From: Clostridia bacterium
Lineage (GTDB): Bacteria; Bacillota; Clostridia; Christensenellales; Aristaeellaceae
Assembly (NCBI GenBank): GCA_017433405.1
Contig: JAFRHH010000036.1
Coordinates: 1-38,093, forward strand
Direction: 5' to 3'
DNA: 38,093 nt
The position numbers were made by a program, and so were the translations under genes. Of the stretch, positions 8,058 through 15,694 are shown in pieces (the stretch's first letter is position 1; each line of letters begins with the position of its first letter). The notes beneath the pieces were generated by a model. It searched no databases. It saw nothing but the letters and a program-made list of their open reading frames with translations, and had not been told where the DNA came from.

Positions 8058-8126
8058 GAATTTTATCCCATAAGGAAATTTTTATTCCCGCAAGCGAAAT
8101 CGACTGCTGAAAACCGGAGGTCCAAT

Positions 8127-9362
8127 ATGAGCATATCCAACGCGCTTCTACAGAAATACGCGGCGCTGATCGTGCGCACCGGCGCCAACGTCCAGAAGGG
8201 ACAGGTGGTACAGCTGACAGTGTCCGTGGAGCAGCATGCCTTCGCGGCCATGGTCATGGAGGAATGCTACAAAGCCGGCGCCAAAAAAGTCAATGTCGAC
8301 TGGACATACGATATCCAGAGCCGGCTGAACTATCTTTACGCGGATCAGGAAACCCTCTCCGCCGTGCTTCCCTGGGAGGAAGCCAAACTGAAGCAGATGA
8401 CGGAGGATCTTCCCTGCCGGATCTATATCGTTTCCGAAGATCCGGACGCCCTGAAGGAAGTGGATCCGGAAAAGCTTTCCGCCGTCACCCAAAGCCGCGG
8501 CCGGGTGATCAAACCATACCGAAACGCCATCGAAGGCCGGCACCAGTGGGTCATCGCCGCCTATCCCTCCGCCGCCTGGGCGAAGAAATGCTTCCCGGCG
8601 CTGGAGGAGGAGGCTGCCGTAGACCGGCTGTGGGACGCGATCCTGAAAACCGTCCGGGTCAGCGAGGACACGGATCCGGTCGCCGCCTGGAAGGCCCATA
8701 CGGACTTTATTGAAGAAAAAGCGGCCTGGCTGAACGCCCAGGGCTTTACCCGCCTGAGCTACAAAAGCGCCAATGGTACAGACTTCTCCGTGGAGCTGAT
8801 CCCGAAAGCCCGGTGGGAGGGCGCCGGCGCCGTCAACAGCCAGAATGGCGCCTTCTATATTCCCAACATGCCGACGGAGGAGATCTTCACCTCTCCCGCG
8901 GCAGGAAAATGCGAGGGAACCCTGGTGGCCGTCAAGCCCCTGTCCTGGAACAGCCAGCTGATCGAGGATTTCGCCATCACCTTTGAAAAAGGCCGGGCCG
9001 TTTCCTGCCGGGCGGCCAGGGGACAGACGCTGCTGGAAAAGATGATTCACATGGACGAGGGCGCCGCCATGCTGGGCGAGGTGGCCCTAGTGCCCAAGGA
9101 AAGCCCTGTGAACCAGTGCGGCTTCCTGTTCTACGAAACCCTGTTCGATGAAAACGCCTGCTGCCACTGCGCCCTGGGCATGGGCTTCAAGGAGGTGCTC
9201 CCCGGCGGAGACGACCTGACCATGGAAGAAGCCCGGCAAAGAGGCATCAACGACTCCATCATCCACGTGGATTTCATGGTGGGCGCCGATGATCTCTCCA
9301 TCGACGGCATCAAAGCAGACGGAACCGTCGTCCCCGTTTTCCGAAACGGCACCTGGGCGTAA
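8127..9362 (+). CDS. M29-family metallo-aminopeptidase (AmpS/PepS/AmpT type)
   Basis: This cytosolic exopeptidase of 411 residues removes N-terminal amino acids using two metal ions. The conserved M29 ligand positions are visible: the Glu of NMPTEEIFTSP (252), the Glu of LGEVALVP (318), His347 in CCHCALG, and His380 with Asp382 in IIHVDFMVGADD. The start is ATG 8127 with CGGAGG six bases upstream. The open frame extends back through the tRNA gene to 7983, but that extension is not coding. It stands alone and follows tRNA-Ala. Family and length agree; preferred substrates are unknown. Confidence 0.93.
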   Translation: MSISNALLQKYAALIVRTGANVQKGQVVQLTVSVEQHAFAAMVMEECYKAGAKKVNVDWTYDIQSRLNYLYADQETLSAVLPWEEAKLKQMTEDLPCRIYIVSEDPDALKEVDPEKLSAVTQSRGRVIKPYRNAIEGRHQWVIAAYPSAAWAKKCFPALEEEAAVDRLWDAILKTVRVSEDTDPVAAWKAHTDFIEEKAAWLNAQGFTRLSYKSANGTDFSVELIPKARWEGAGAVNSQNGAFYIPNMPTEEIFTSPAAGKCEGTLVAVKPLSWNSQLIEDFAITFEKGRAVSCRAARGQTLLEKMIHMDEGAAMLGEVALVPKESPVNQCGFLFYETLFDENACCHCALGMGFKEVLPGGDDLTMEEARQRGINDSIIHVDFMVGADDLSIDGIKADGTVVPVFRNGTWA

Positions 9363-9394
9363 ATACAGTTCGGTATCCCCCCTTTCATCCATGA

Positions 9395-9656
9395 ATGAAG
9401 TTACAGAGTAAGAAAGCGTATGACGCGCTGGCCGAGCGTCATACACTGCTTCATCAGAATTATCGAGTTGTCCAGTATCTTCTGTTTTCCGCCAGTGGTT
9501 TTTCAGACTGACTGATTGCAGAAAGCCAGAAAGGCACAGTGCGATGTATCACACTGGAGGAAATGTATTCGGGAATGGCTGGAAACAGCAAAAGAATTTG
9601 GTATCCCGATTCCCGATGTTCCAGTATCAGCCGCCGCGTTTTGGCTCAGAAGGTAA
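9395..9656 (+). pseudogene. Decayed DNA with the C-terminal fossil of a HicB-like antitoxin
   Basis: The 283-bp gap between the aminopeptidase and the butyrate kinase holds no intact gene. From about 9560 one frame reads IREWLETAKEFGIPIP, which closely resembles the C-terminal helix of UPF0150/HicB antitoxins, and stops at 9654-9656. The expected preceding TLEEM motif is in a different frame just upstream (ACACTGGAGGAAATG), as if a small deletion had shifted the frame. The earlier frame from 9395 (38 codons, ending QYLLFSASGFSD) is unrecognised. No HicA toxin is visible. The fossil overlaps the 3' end of the butyrate kinase gene by about 10 bp. Confidence 0.4.
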
Positions 9657-10764
9657 TGCCTTCGAAGCCCTGCCAGACGTTCCTGCCGCTGTAGGTCATG
9701 GCCTCCGCTTCGCCGCGAAGCACCTTCAGGACCGAGAGCCCCATGGTCTCCTGCTCCATCTCGCCCGGATAGACCGCGATCGGCGCGATCCAGCCGCAGC
9801 GCTTCCTGATGCCTTCGGCGATATCGTCAAAGCGCATCAAACCGCCGGTCAGGACGATGGCGTCCACCTGGCCGCACAGCACGGTGCTCATCTCCCCGAT
9901 GCTCTTGCAGATCTGGTAAATCATCGTATTCCAGACCAGCACCGCCTTTTTGTCCCCCTGCTCGACCAGGGCGTGGATCGTATCGGAATTGGAGGTGCCG
10001 AAGAGGCTGACGAAGCCGCCGGACCTTGAGCACATCCGCCGCACGTCCTCGATGGAATGGGCCTCGATATAGTCCAGCAGTTCCAGCACCGGCACGCTGC
10101 CGATCCGGGTCGGGGCGAAGGGGCCTTCCCCGTCGGCGCCCATGCTGCCGTCGATCATCTTTCCGCCGCTGTGGGCGCCGGTGGTAACGCCCCCATCGAT
10201 ATGGGCCGTCACCAGGTTGCATTCCTCATAGGGCTTCCCCAGCGCCCGGGCATGCGCCTGGGCCACCGCCTTATGGTTCAGGAAATGGGAATGGGACACC
10301 CGGTACAGGCCGCGGATGCCCGTCAGCCGGGCATAATCGCAGAATTCATCCACATTGGTGGGATTCAGGGTATAGGCCGGACGATGATAGTTCTGGGAAA
10401 ACCGCCAGGCCAGCATGACGCCCAGCTTGGCCGCGTGCTCGCTGCCGCCGACCGCCGCCTCCGTATCGTCATAGAGTTTCCGGTCGATCCGGGTGACGCC
10501 GCTGGGCTGGGTACAGGCGCTGCCCCCGCGGCCGACGAACACGTCCACCTCCGCCGGGTCCGTTTTTTCCTCCGCCAGCATCTCCAGGATCACCTGATAC
10601 CGGAAGGGCACCTGGTCGTTCACATGGGGATACTGCAAAAGCACCGGCGCGTCATGGAACCGGCTTTTGCAGAAGACTTCCTTTTCGTTGACAAAAAGGC
10701 TGATCTTGGTGGAAGTGGAACCGGGGTTGATCACCAGCAGCTTATATTCCTTCTCGTTGCTCAT
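9646..10764 (-). CDS. buk: Butyrate kinase (acetokinase family)
   Basis: This 372-residue ASKHA-fold kinase interconverts butyryl phosphate and ADP with butyrate and ATP. Visible features are the N-terminal phosphate motif INPGSTSTKIS, GRGGSACTQPSG, the NPTNVDEFCD segment, HIDGGVTTGAHSGGKMIDGSMGADGEGPFAPTR in the active-site region, and VLTGGLMR. The usual HxGGG reads HIDGG here, so it is diverged and may use branched or other short-chain acids. The start is ATG 10764 with GAGAGGAA upstream; a 25-residue longer reading lies within the Fur gene. The start overlaps the end of the Fur gene by 23 nt, so the two are coupled. No phosphate butyryltransferase gene is nearby. Confidence 0.88.
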   Translation of the reverse strand: MSNEKEYKLLVINPGSTSTKISLFVNEKEVFCKSRFHDAPVLLQYPHVNDQVPFRYQVILEMLAEEKTDPAEVDVFVGRGGSACTQPSGVTRIDRKLYDDTEAAVGGSEHAAKLGVMLAWRFSQNYHRPAYTLNPTNVDEFCDYARLTGIRGLYRVSHSHFLNHKAVAQAHARALGKPYEECNLVTAHIDGGVTTGAHSGGKMIDGSMGADGEGPFAPTRIGSVPVLELLDYIEAHSIEDVRRMCSRSGGFVSLFGTSNSDTIHALVEQGDKKAVLVWNTMIYQICKSIGEMSTVLCGQVDAIVLTGGLMRFDDIAEGIRKRCGWIAPIAVYPGEMEQETMGLSVLKVLRGEAEAMTYSGRNVWQGFEGITF

Positions 10765-11188
10765 TGTTTTTCCTCTCTGTGCCCTCCTGGCACCGATCGC
10801 AGATCCCGTAAAAAACGGTCTTTCCGGTATCCCAGGCAAAGCCGTGATGCTCCTTCAGATGCGCCCGGATCTCCTGCAGCTCGTCGCAGTCCAGATGGAT
10901 CAGCCGGCCACAGCGTTCGCATTTGCAGTGAAAATGCGTAGCGCAGCCCAGATCCTCCGCGTAGGCGTAGCAGGCGCACTCCCCGGGGCCCAGCACATAT
11001 TTCCGGACGATTCCGTCCTCGACGAATTTCTCCAGCTGGCGATAGACGGTCGCCGTTCCGATCGGATGATCCTCCTTCGAAAAATGATCCCAAATCTCCG
11101 CGGCGGTAAAATGCTTTCCGGACGAAGCCTTCAGAAAGTCCAGAATCTCCGCCTGCGCCCGGGTCCGATAAGCTGTCCGCAATGCCAC
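10742..11188 (-). CDS. Fur-family metal-dependent transcriptional regulator
   Basis: This 148-residue protein has a winged-helix DNA-binding half (RTRAQAEILDFLKAS to GTATVYRQLEKFVEDGIV) and a metal-binding dimerisation half. Visible ligands are HFHC, the structural zinc cysteines in CERC and GICDRC, and the later HH pair. Whether it is Fur, PerR or Zur cannot be decided. The start is GTG 11188, preceded by AGAGGGAG; the ATG at 11260 lies inside the promoter. It is the first gene of a two-gene unit with butyrate kinase. Such regulators often control their own promoter; no operator was identified with confidence. Confidence 0.88.
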   Translation of the reverse strand: MALRTAYRTRAQAEILDFLKASSGKHFTAAEIWDHFSKEDHPIGTATVYRQLEKFVEDGIVRKYVLGPGECACYAYAEDLGCATHFHCKCERCGRLIHLDCDELQEIRAHLKEHHGFAWDTGKTVFYGICDRCQEGTERKNNEQREGI

Positions 11189-11231
11189 TGAGCTCCCTCT
11201 TTTCGCCTTCGTGATTTGAAAACCAGTCCAC

Positions 11232-11260
11232 ATGATAGCCGCGGAGAAATGATTTGTCAA
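11232..11260 (-). promoter_or_regulatory. Promoter of the Fur-butyrate kinase unit
   Basis: On the minus strand a consensus TTGACA and TATCAT are separated by 17 bp, about 45 bp upstream of the GTG start of the Fur-family gene. Confidence 0.8.
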
Positions 11261-11334
11261 TTCCGCGTTTTCACGCTGTCAGTCCCTGCGATTTCACACT
11301 TCCCGGTCCCTTACTGTGCTTCAACGTTTTGCTG

Positions 11335-12714
11335 TCACTGCTTTTCCGCGGCTTCCGGTCTCTGTTCAGGCGTCTTTTCAAACAGCCTGCTCCGCCGGTA
11401 CCGGATCGTCAGCAGCACGGAGCAGAGGATCCAGCCCATGGGATAGGCCAGGGCCACCGCCACAAAGCCGAGGTTCATCTGTTTGGTCACGAACAGATAG
11501 ATCTGTCTGAATACAACGAAGGAGCAGAGCATGATCACCGTCGGGGCGGTGGCGTCCCCGATGCCCCGCAGGGCGCCCGCGTAGATCTGATTAAAGCAGA
11601 TGGCCAGATAGAAGGGGGTTACGATCTGAATAAACCGCACCCCGTAGCTGACCACTTCCGGCTCCGGGGAAAACAGGCCGATCAGCTGCCTGGCCGCAAG
11701 CAGGGCGCCGACGCCCAGCACCGCCGTCGAAATCAGGCTCAGCACCATCGCCGAGGTTACGCTTTCCCGGGCCCGTTTTTTCTGCCCCGCTCCCCAGTTC
11801 TGGCCCACCATGGTCGTGGAGGACATCGCCAGGGCCTGAACGGGAATCAGCACGAAGGCGTCCAGCTTGCTGTAAATGGAATAGCCGGCCATGCAGGCGG
11901 AGCCGAACGCGTTGATATAGCTCTGGACAAAGACATTGGAAAAGGCGGTAATGGCGGACTGGATGCTGGAGGGCAGTCCAATCCGCAGGATGCCGGACAG
12001 GGAGGTCCTGTCAATCCGCAGCTCCCGCCACCGGAGCCCATAGGCCGAGGGTTCCCGGGTCAGGGCAATCAGGATCGCCGCCGCGGAAATGATCTGGGCG
12101 AGGATCGTCGCCCAGGCGACGCCGTCCACCTTCATGCCCAGCACCAGCACGAAGAACAGATCCAGCACCGTATTGAGCAGCGCGGAGAAAATCAGAAACA
12201 GCAGCGGCCGTCTGGAATCCCCGACCGCCCGCAGAATGCCGCTTCCCATATTATAGAACAGAATGCCGCTGATTCCCCAGAAATAGATCGTCAGATATTC
12301 CCTGGCCTCATCCCAGACATCCGCCGGGGTCTCCATGAAGGCCAGCATCGGATCGATAATCAGAAGCCCGGCGGCCGTCGCCAGCACGCTCAGAAGAAAG
12401 GTCACCGCGATAGTGGTATGCACCGCCTTCCGGAGCCCTTCGTCATCGTGAGCGCCGTAGCGCTGGGAGATAATGACGGAGGCGCCGGTCGCCAGCCCCG
12501 CGCAGAATCCCACCACCGTATTGATAATGGAGCCGGTGGAGCCGACGGCGGCCTGAGCCTCCTTGGAGACAAAGTTCCCCACCACCAGCGTATCCACCGT
12601 ATTATACAGCTGCTGAAAAAGCAGCCCGATCGCCATGGGAATCGCGAACTGCACCAGGTGTCGCCAGATGCGCCCCTGGGTCATATCCGAATCCCGGCCT
12701 CTCAGACGCGCCAT
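11335..12714 (-). CDS. MATE-family efflux transporter
   Basis: This 459-residue multidrug and toxin extrusion protein has about 12 membrane helices in two homologous halves. The first half opens with GRIWRHLVQFAIPMAIGLLFQQLYNTVDTLVVG, the MATE TM1-TM2 region; the matching second-half segment is GILRIGLPSSIQSAITAFSNVFVQ. It is expected to expel cationic compounds using a sodium or proton gradient. AAAGGAA precedes the ATG. It lies 21 nt downstream of the cupin gene and is probably co-transcribed. Substrates cannot be deduced. No convincing terminator was seen downstream. Confidence 0.92.
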   Translation of the reverse strand: MARLRGRDSDMTQGRIWRHLVQFAIPMAIGLLFQQLYNTVDTLVVGNFVSKEAQAAVGSTGSIINTVVGFCAGLATGASVIISQRYGAHDDEGLRKAVHTTIAVTFLLSVLATAAGLLIIDPMLAFMETPADVWDEAREYLTIYFWGISGILFYNMGSGILRAVGDSRRPLLFLIFSALLNTVLDLFFVLVLGMKVDGVAWATILAQIISAAAILIALTREPSAYGLRWRELRIDRTSLSGILRIGLPSSIQSAITAFSNVFVQSYINAFGSACMAGYSIYSKLDAFVLIPVQALAMSSTTMVGQNWGAGQKKRARESVTSAMVLSLISTAVLGVGALLAARQLIGLFSPEPEVVSYGVRFIQIVTPFYLAICFNQIYAGALRGIGDATAPTVIMLCSFVVFRQIYLFVTKQMNLGFVAVALAYPMGWILCSVLLTIRYRRSRLFEKTPEQRPEAAEKQ

Positions 12715-12735
12715 ATGATTCCTTTCGCCCTCGCC

Positions 12736-13068
12736 TTATTTCAGAAAATCTTCCCGGCAGGGGGTAAAGGTATCCAGCAGCGCCCCCGCCTCCAGGCAGA
12801 CGGTTCCGTGCGCCAGGCCGCCGGGAACCACAATGGAATCGCCGGGGTTCAGCTCCGTGCTCTCGCCCTCCACCGTATAGCGGAATTTCCCGCTGATAAC
12901 ATAGCTGGACTGCTCGTGGGGATGGGCATGCAGCGCGCCCTCCGCTCCCTTTTCAAAGGAAACCTCCACCAGCATCAGCTTCTCGTCCCAGGCCAGGATC
13001 CGGCGGGTCGTGCCGCCTCCCAGATCCTGCAGCACCGTATCCCCGTGATGTTTGACAAAGCCTTTCAT
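12736..13068 (-). CDS. Single-domain cupin protein
   Basis: This small protein of 110 residues has both cupin motifs: motif 1 HAHPHEQSSYVISGKFRY with the metal-binding His and Glu positions, and motif 2 PGDSIVVPGGLAHG with the last His. It belongs to the large group of stand-alone cupins whose reactions or ligands are mostly unknown. The start is ATG 13068 with AAGGAGG nine bases upstream; earlier ATGs at 13077 and 13098 are worse placed. It is first in an operon with the MATE exporter, so a role in sensing or modifying an exported compound is possible but speculative. Confidence 0.85.
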   Translation of the reverse strand: MKGFVKHHGDTVLQDLGGGTTRRILAWDEKLMLVEVSFEKGAEGALHAHPHEQSSYVISGKFRYTVEGESTELNPGDSIVVPGGLAHGTVCLEAGALLDTFTPCREDFLK

Positions 13069-13142
13069 TCGTTCCATCCTCCTTTTTCCCTTTCCCATTC
13101 AGGGGAAGAGCCTTTGCCTTCGGCCAAACGCCAGCGTGTATC

Positions 13143-13171
13143 AGTATAACAAAAGAAATCATTCGAAACAA
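13143..13171 (-). promoter_or_regulatory. Promoter of the cupin-MATE unit
   Basis: On the minus strand TTGTTT and TATACT are separated by 17 bp. It is back to back with the plus-strand promoter at 13180, with only 8 bp between the two -35 boxes, so the two units share a control region. Confidence 0.65.
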
Positions 13172-13179
13172 TCGTTCCC

Positions 13180-13208
13180 GTGACTTTTTCCCGGAATCCT
13201 GATAAAAT
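13180..13208 (+). promoter_or_regulatory. Promoter of the BadF-type kinase gene
   Basis: GTGACT and TAAAAT are separated by 17 bp. The predicted leader is about 125 nt and contains dispersed leader element copy A. Confidence 0.6.
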
Positions 13209-13260
13209 ACAAAGGGGATCCGAAACCGGCATCAGCCGTTTTTACGGAAGCGGGCTCTTC

Positions 13261-13332
13261 CGCGATTCGCGTCAGCGTGAGCGGTAACAAAATCGTCATC
13301 CGGCAGACTTGAACTGTTGTTCACAGAGGAGG
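13261..13332 (+). repeat. Dispersed leader element, copy A (full length)
   Basis: It contains the AGCGGTAACAAAATCGTCAT and CATCCGG blocks, CAGACT, the palindrome TGAAC-TGTT-GTTCA (13310-13323) and AGAGGAGG (13325-13332). The last block is the ribosome binding site of the kinase, 8 nt before its ATG. The upstream half matches copy C nearly base for base. Confidence 0.85.
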
Positions 13333-13340
13333 AAAACCGT

Positions 13341-14285
13341 ATGGAAGCATCCCAAAGCGTTCCCTATGTGCTGGGTATCGACAGCGGCGGAACCCGCTAC
13401 CGGGTTCGGGCGGTCAGCCTGGATGACCAGCCGCTGGGAGAATACGAAGGCCTTCCCTGTTCCCATGACCGGGTACCGGAGGCGGAGGTCGCCCGGCGCC
13501 TGACAGCCAATATTCAGGGCTGTCTCGTTTCATTCGGCGGAAAGGCCGGGGACTGCCGCGCCATCGTCTGCGGAACCACGGGCTGCGACAGCCCGGAGGA
13601 CGCCGCCTTTCTTCAGGATCTTTACCGGCGCCAGCTGCCGGACTTTCGCTGCCCCATGACCCTGATGAGCGACGTGGAACTGGCCTTCCGGATGATCTGC
13701 GGCAATCTCGGCCTGCTGATCCTTTCCGGGACCGGGTCCATCTGCTACGGAAAGAACAGCCGGGACGAAAGCGCCCGGGTCGGCGGCTGGCCGGTCAGCA
13801 TCTTCGGGGATGAGGGCTCCGGTCGGTATATCGACGCCCTGGCCCTTCAGTATTACAGCCGCTGGCTGGACGGATGCCGGGAGGATGCCGAGCTGCTCCG
13901 GGTGATCCGGGAAAAAACCGGCATTCAAAGCCGGAAGGAGCTGATAGACTACGCCGGCGCCATCGCGCTGGGGCGCGTTCCCGCCCCCAACCTCGGCGCG
14001 GAGGTCACCCGGGCGGCCAACGAGGGCAACCCCTGGGCCCAGACCATTCTGCGGGACGCGGCGTCCCGGCTGGCCTCCCTGGCGGAGGACGCGATTCAGC
14101 GGCTGCAGCTGAACCGGGAGGAAACGATTCCCGTCGGCCTCTGGGGCAGCGTTCTCCAGCATTCCGGGCCGGTTCGTGGCGCCCTGACGAGGGCGCTGAA
14201 GCGGGAATATCCGCAGATTGAGATTCTGCCCGTGGTCACCGATGCCGCCCAGGGGGCCGTCCGGATCGCCCTGGATTCCCTCTGA
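13341..14285 (+). CDS. BadF/BadG-family ATPase, N-acetylglucosamine kinase-like
   Basis: This 314-residue sugar-kinase-fold (ASKHA) protein has the BadF/BadG/BcrA/BcrD domain used by N-acetylglucosamine kinases. The phosphate-1 motif is GIDSGGTRYR (12-21); later motifs are CGTTGCDSPED, ILSGTGSICYGKN and GGWPVSIFGDEGSGRYI. The alternative in the same family is an activator ATPase of 2-hydroxyacyl-CoA dehydratase, but that has Fe-S cysteines in CxGxG motifs which are absent here, so a sugar kinase is preferred. The start is ATG 13341 with AGAGGAGG from leader copy A; the in-frame ATG at 13317 lies within the element. It is transcribed alone. Confidence 0.82.
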   Translation: MEASQSVPYVLGIDSGGTRYRVRAVSLDDQPLGEYEGLPCSHDRVPEAEVARRLTANIQGCLVSFGGKAGDCRAIVCGTTGCDSPEDAAFLQDLYRRQLPDFRCPMTLMSDVELAFRMICGNLGLLILSGTGSICYGKNSRDESARVGGWPVSIFGDEGSGRYIDALALQYYSRWLDGCREDAELLRVIREKTGIQSRKELIDYAGAIALGRVPAPNLGAEVTRAANEGNPWAQTILRDAASRLASLAEDAIQRLQLNREETIPVGLWGSVLQHSGPVRGALTRALKREYPQIEILPVVTDAAQGAVRIALDSL

Positions 14286-14298
14286 TCATCCCCGGCGC

Positions 14299-14314
14299 CG
14301 GAGGCGAACCTCCG
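14299..14314. terminator. Short hairpin between convergent genes
   Basis: CGGAGG and CCTCCG form a 6-bp stem with a 4-nt loop in the 46-bp gap between the convergent kinase and pheA genes. There is no T run on either side, so it is only a weak terminator candidate. Confidence 0.3.
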
Positions 14315-14331
14315 CCCTGCGTCCGTTAAGC

Positions 14332-15441
14332 TCAGTTCGTCTCCTTCAAATGAACTTCCGGCCCGAAGCGGCCGGCGACCCTGAGGTAAGCGCAGTGCCG
14401 CTCCAGCTCCCGGAGCATTCCGCGGCCCTCCTCGCTTCGGTCGTCCCCCTCGATCTCCGCGAAAAAATAATAGTTCCAGGGCAGGTCCTTCATCGGCCGG
14501 GAGCGAAGCACCCGCATGTTGAAGCCATGCCGGCCGATGACGTTGACCGCCCCCGCCAGGGATCCCGCCGTATGATGAACGGTAAACATCAGCAGGAATC
14601 CGGCGGCTTTGGCGGGAAGCTCCCGGTTTTCCGCCCGGGAAAAAACCGCGAACCTGGTTTCGTTCAGGTTGCTTTCATTGATATGCTCCGCCAGAATGCT
14701 CAGCCCATAGAGCCCGGCCGTTTCCCGGGCCGCGATAGCGGCCAGGGTCGGATCTCCCCGTTGGGCCACGCTCTGGGCGGCCCGGGCGGTATTGGAGGCC
14801 TGCTCCGTCTCGAAACCCTTTCGCCGCAGGTAGGCGGCGCACTGAGACAGCGCCTGCGGGTGGCTGATCACCTTCCGGATCTGTTCCGGCGTGCTGCCCG
14901 GCAGGCCCACCAGGTTCTGAACCACCGGGATGGAATACATCCCGGTCACGTGCAGGCTTCCGGTAAAGAGGAGATCCGTCACCTGCCCGACCTCCCCGGC
15001 GTAGCTGTTTTCCACCGGCAGTACGCACAGGTCGCATTCCCCCCGTTCCACCGCCTCATAGGCGGACTGAAAATCCAGACAGGAAACCGGGGCGGCTTCC
15101 GGAAAGATTCGCCGAACCGCGATGTGGGCAAAGGCGCCCTCCACGCCGCTGTAGGCCACCCGGACCCCCTCCATCAGGCGCCGCTGATAGGTCTTGGAAA
15201 CGTCCATGACGCCCCGGAGGAAGGAGACATACAGATCCTGCATCTCCGGAGCGCTGATCCACTCCTGGCTGCGCCGGATCACCGTCTGCTCCTGCCCGGC
15301 GTCCAGAATGGGAAGCCCCCGCTCCCGCTTATAGGCCGCGATCTCCCGAACCGCCTCCATCCGCTTCAGAAACAGGTCGGCCATTTCCCGGTCCGCCTTC
15401 CGAATCATTTCCCGGGCCCGGGTCAGACGATTTTCTTCCAT
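14332..15441 (-). CDS. pheA: Bifunctional chorismate mutase / prephenate dehydratase (P-protein)
   Basis: It converts chorismate to prephenate and then to phenylpyruvate on the phenylalanine pathway. It has 369 residues: an AroQ-type chorismate mutase helical domain (about 1-88), a prephenate dehydratase domain (92-270) with SNTARAAQ (216-223) and the catalytic TRF (262-264), and an ACT domain (282-360) for feedback inhibition. The ACT Phe-binding motif ESRP reads RSRP here (313-316), followed by the conserved W-x-Y-x-F (WNYYFF). GGAGGGG precedes the ATG. It is transcribed alone; no other aromatic pathway gene is in the window. Confidence 0.95.
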   Translation of the reverse strand: MEENRLTRAREMIRKADREMADLFLKRMEAVREIAAYKRERGLPILDAGQEQTVIRRSQEWISAPEMQDLYVSFLRGVMDVSKTYQRRLMEGVRVAYSGVEGAFAHIAVRRIFPEAAPVSCLDFQSAYEAVERGECDLCVLPVENSYAGEVGQVTDLLFTGSLHVTGMYSIPVVQNLVGLPGSTPEQIRKVISHPQALSQCAAYLRRKGFETEQASNTARAAQSVAQRGDPTLAAIAARETAGLYGLSILAEHINESNLNETRFAVFSRAENRELPAKAAGFLLMFTVHHTAGSLAGAVNVIGRHGFNMRVLRSRPMKDLPWNYYFFAEIEGDDRSEEGRGMLRELERHCAYLRVAGRFGPEVHLKETN

Positions 15442-15508
15442 CCGTTTTTCCCCTCCGCTTCACCGCCGCCGGCGGCTGATTCTTTCCATTCATTTTCTTT
15501 CGTCGGGT

Positions 15509-15537
15509 ATCATACCATCCCGGCGGATAAAACGCAA
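15509..15537 (-). promoter_or_regulatory. Promoter of pheA
   Basis: On the minus strand TTGCGT and TATGAT are separated by 17 bp, 68 bp upstream of the ATG. Confidence 0.55.
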
Positions 15538-15596
15538 CGGAAGATCCGCCGCCCTTCCGTCCGGTTACGGCACCCTCCGCCTCCGCAGATCCGTGC

Positions 15597-15625
15597 TTGC
15601 AGCCTTCCCCCGGATGTTGTAAAAT
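15597..15625 (+). promoter_or_regulatory. Promoter of the PDZ-like secreted protein gene
   Basis: TTGCAG and TAAAAT are separated by 17 bp. Transcription would begin just before dispersed leader element copy B. Confidence 0.65.
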
Positions 15626-15635
15626 AGAGCCATAA

Positions 15636-15686
15636 ATTGTCATCCGTCGCAGCCTGGCAGACATGAACTGCCGTTCACAGAGGAGG
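15636..15686 (+). repeat. Dispersed leader element, copy B
   Basis: ATTGTCATCCG, GGCAGAC, the palindrome TGAAC-TGCC-GTTCA (15664-15677) and AGAGGAGG (15679-15686). The last block is the ribosome binding site, 8 nt before the ATG at 15695. The copy begins about 10 bp after the -10 box, so it forms nearly the whole 5' leader. Confidence 0.8.
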
Positions 15687-15694
15687 AAGCCCTG

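Noticed and set aside
7983-8126. N-terminal extension of the aminopeptidase into the tRNA gene
   Set aside because: It would translate the tRNA and its terminator; a good ribosome binding site precedes ATG 8127.
11254-13149. 631-codon plus-strand frame over the MATE and cupin genes
   Set aside because: Antisense shadow of two genes with clear family motifs.
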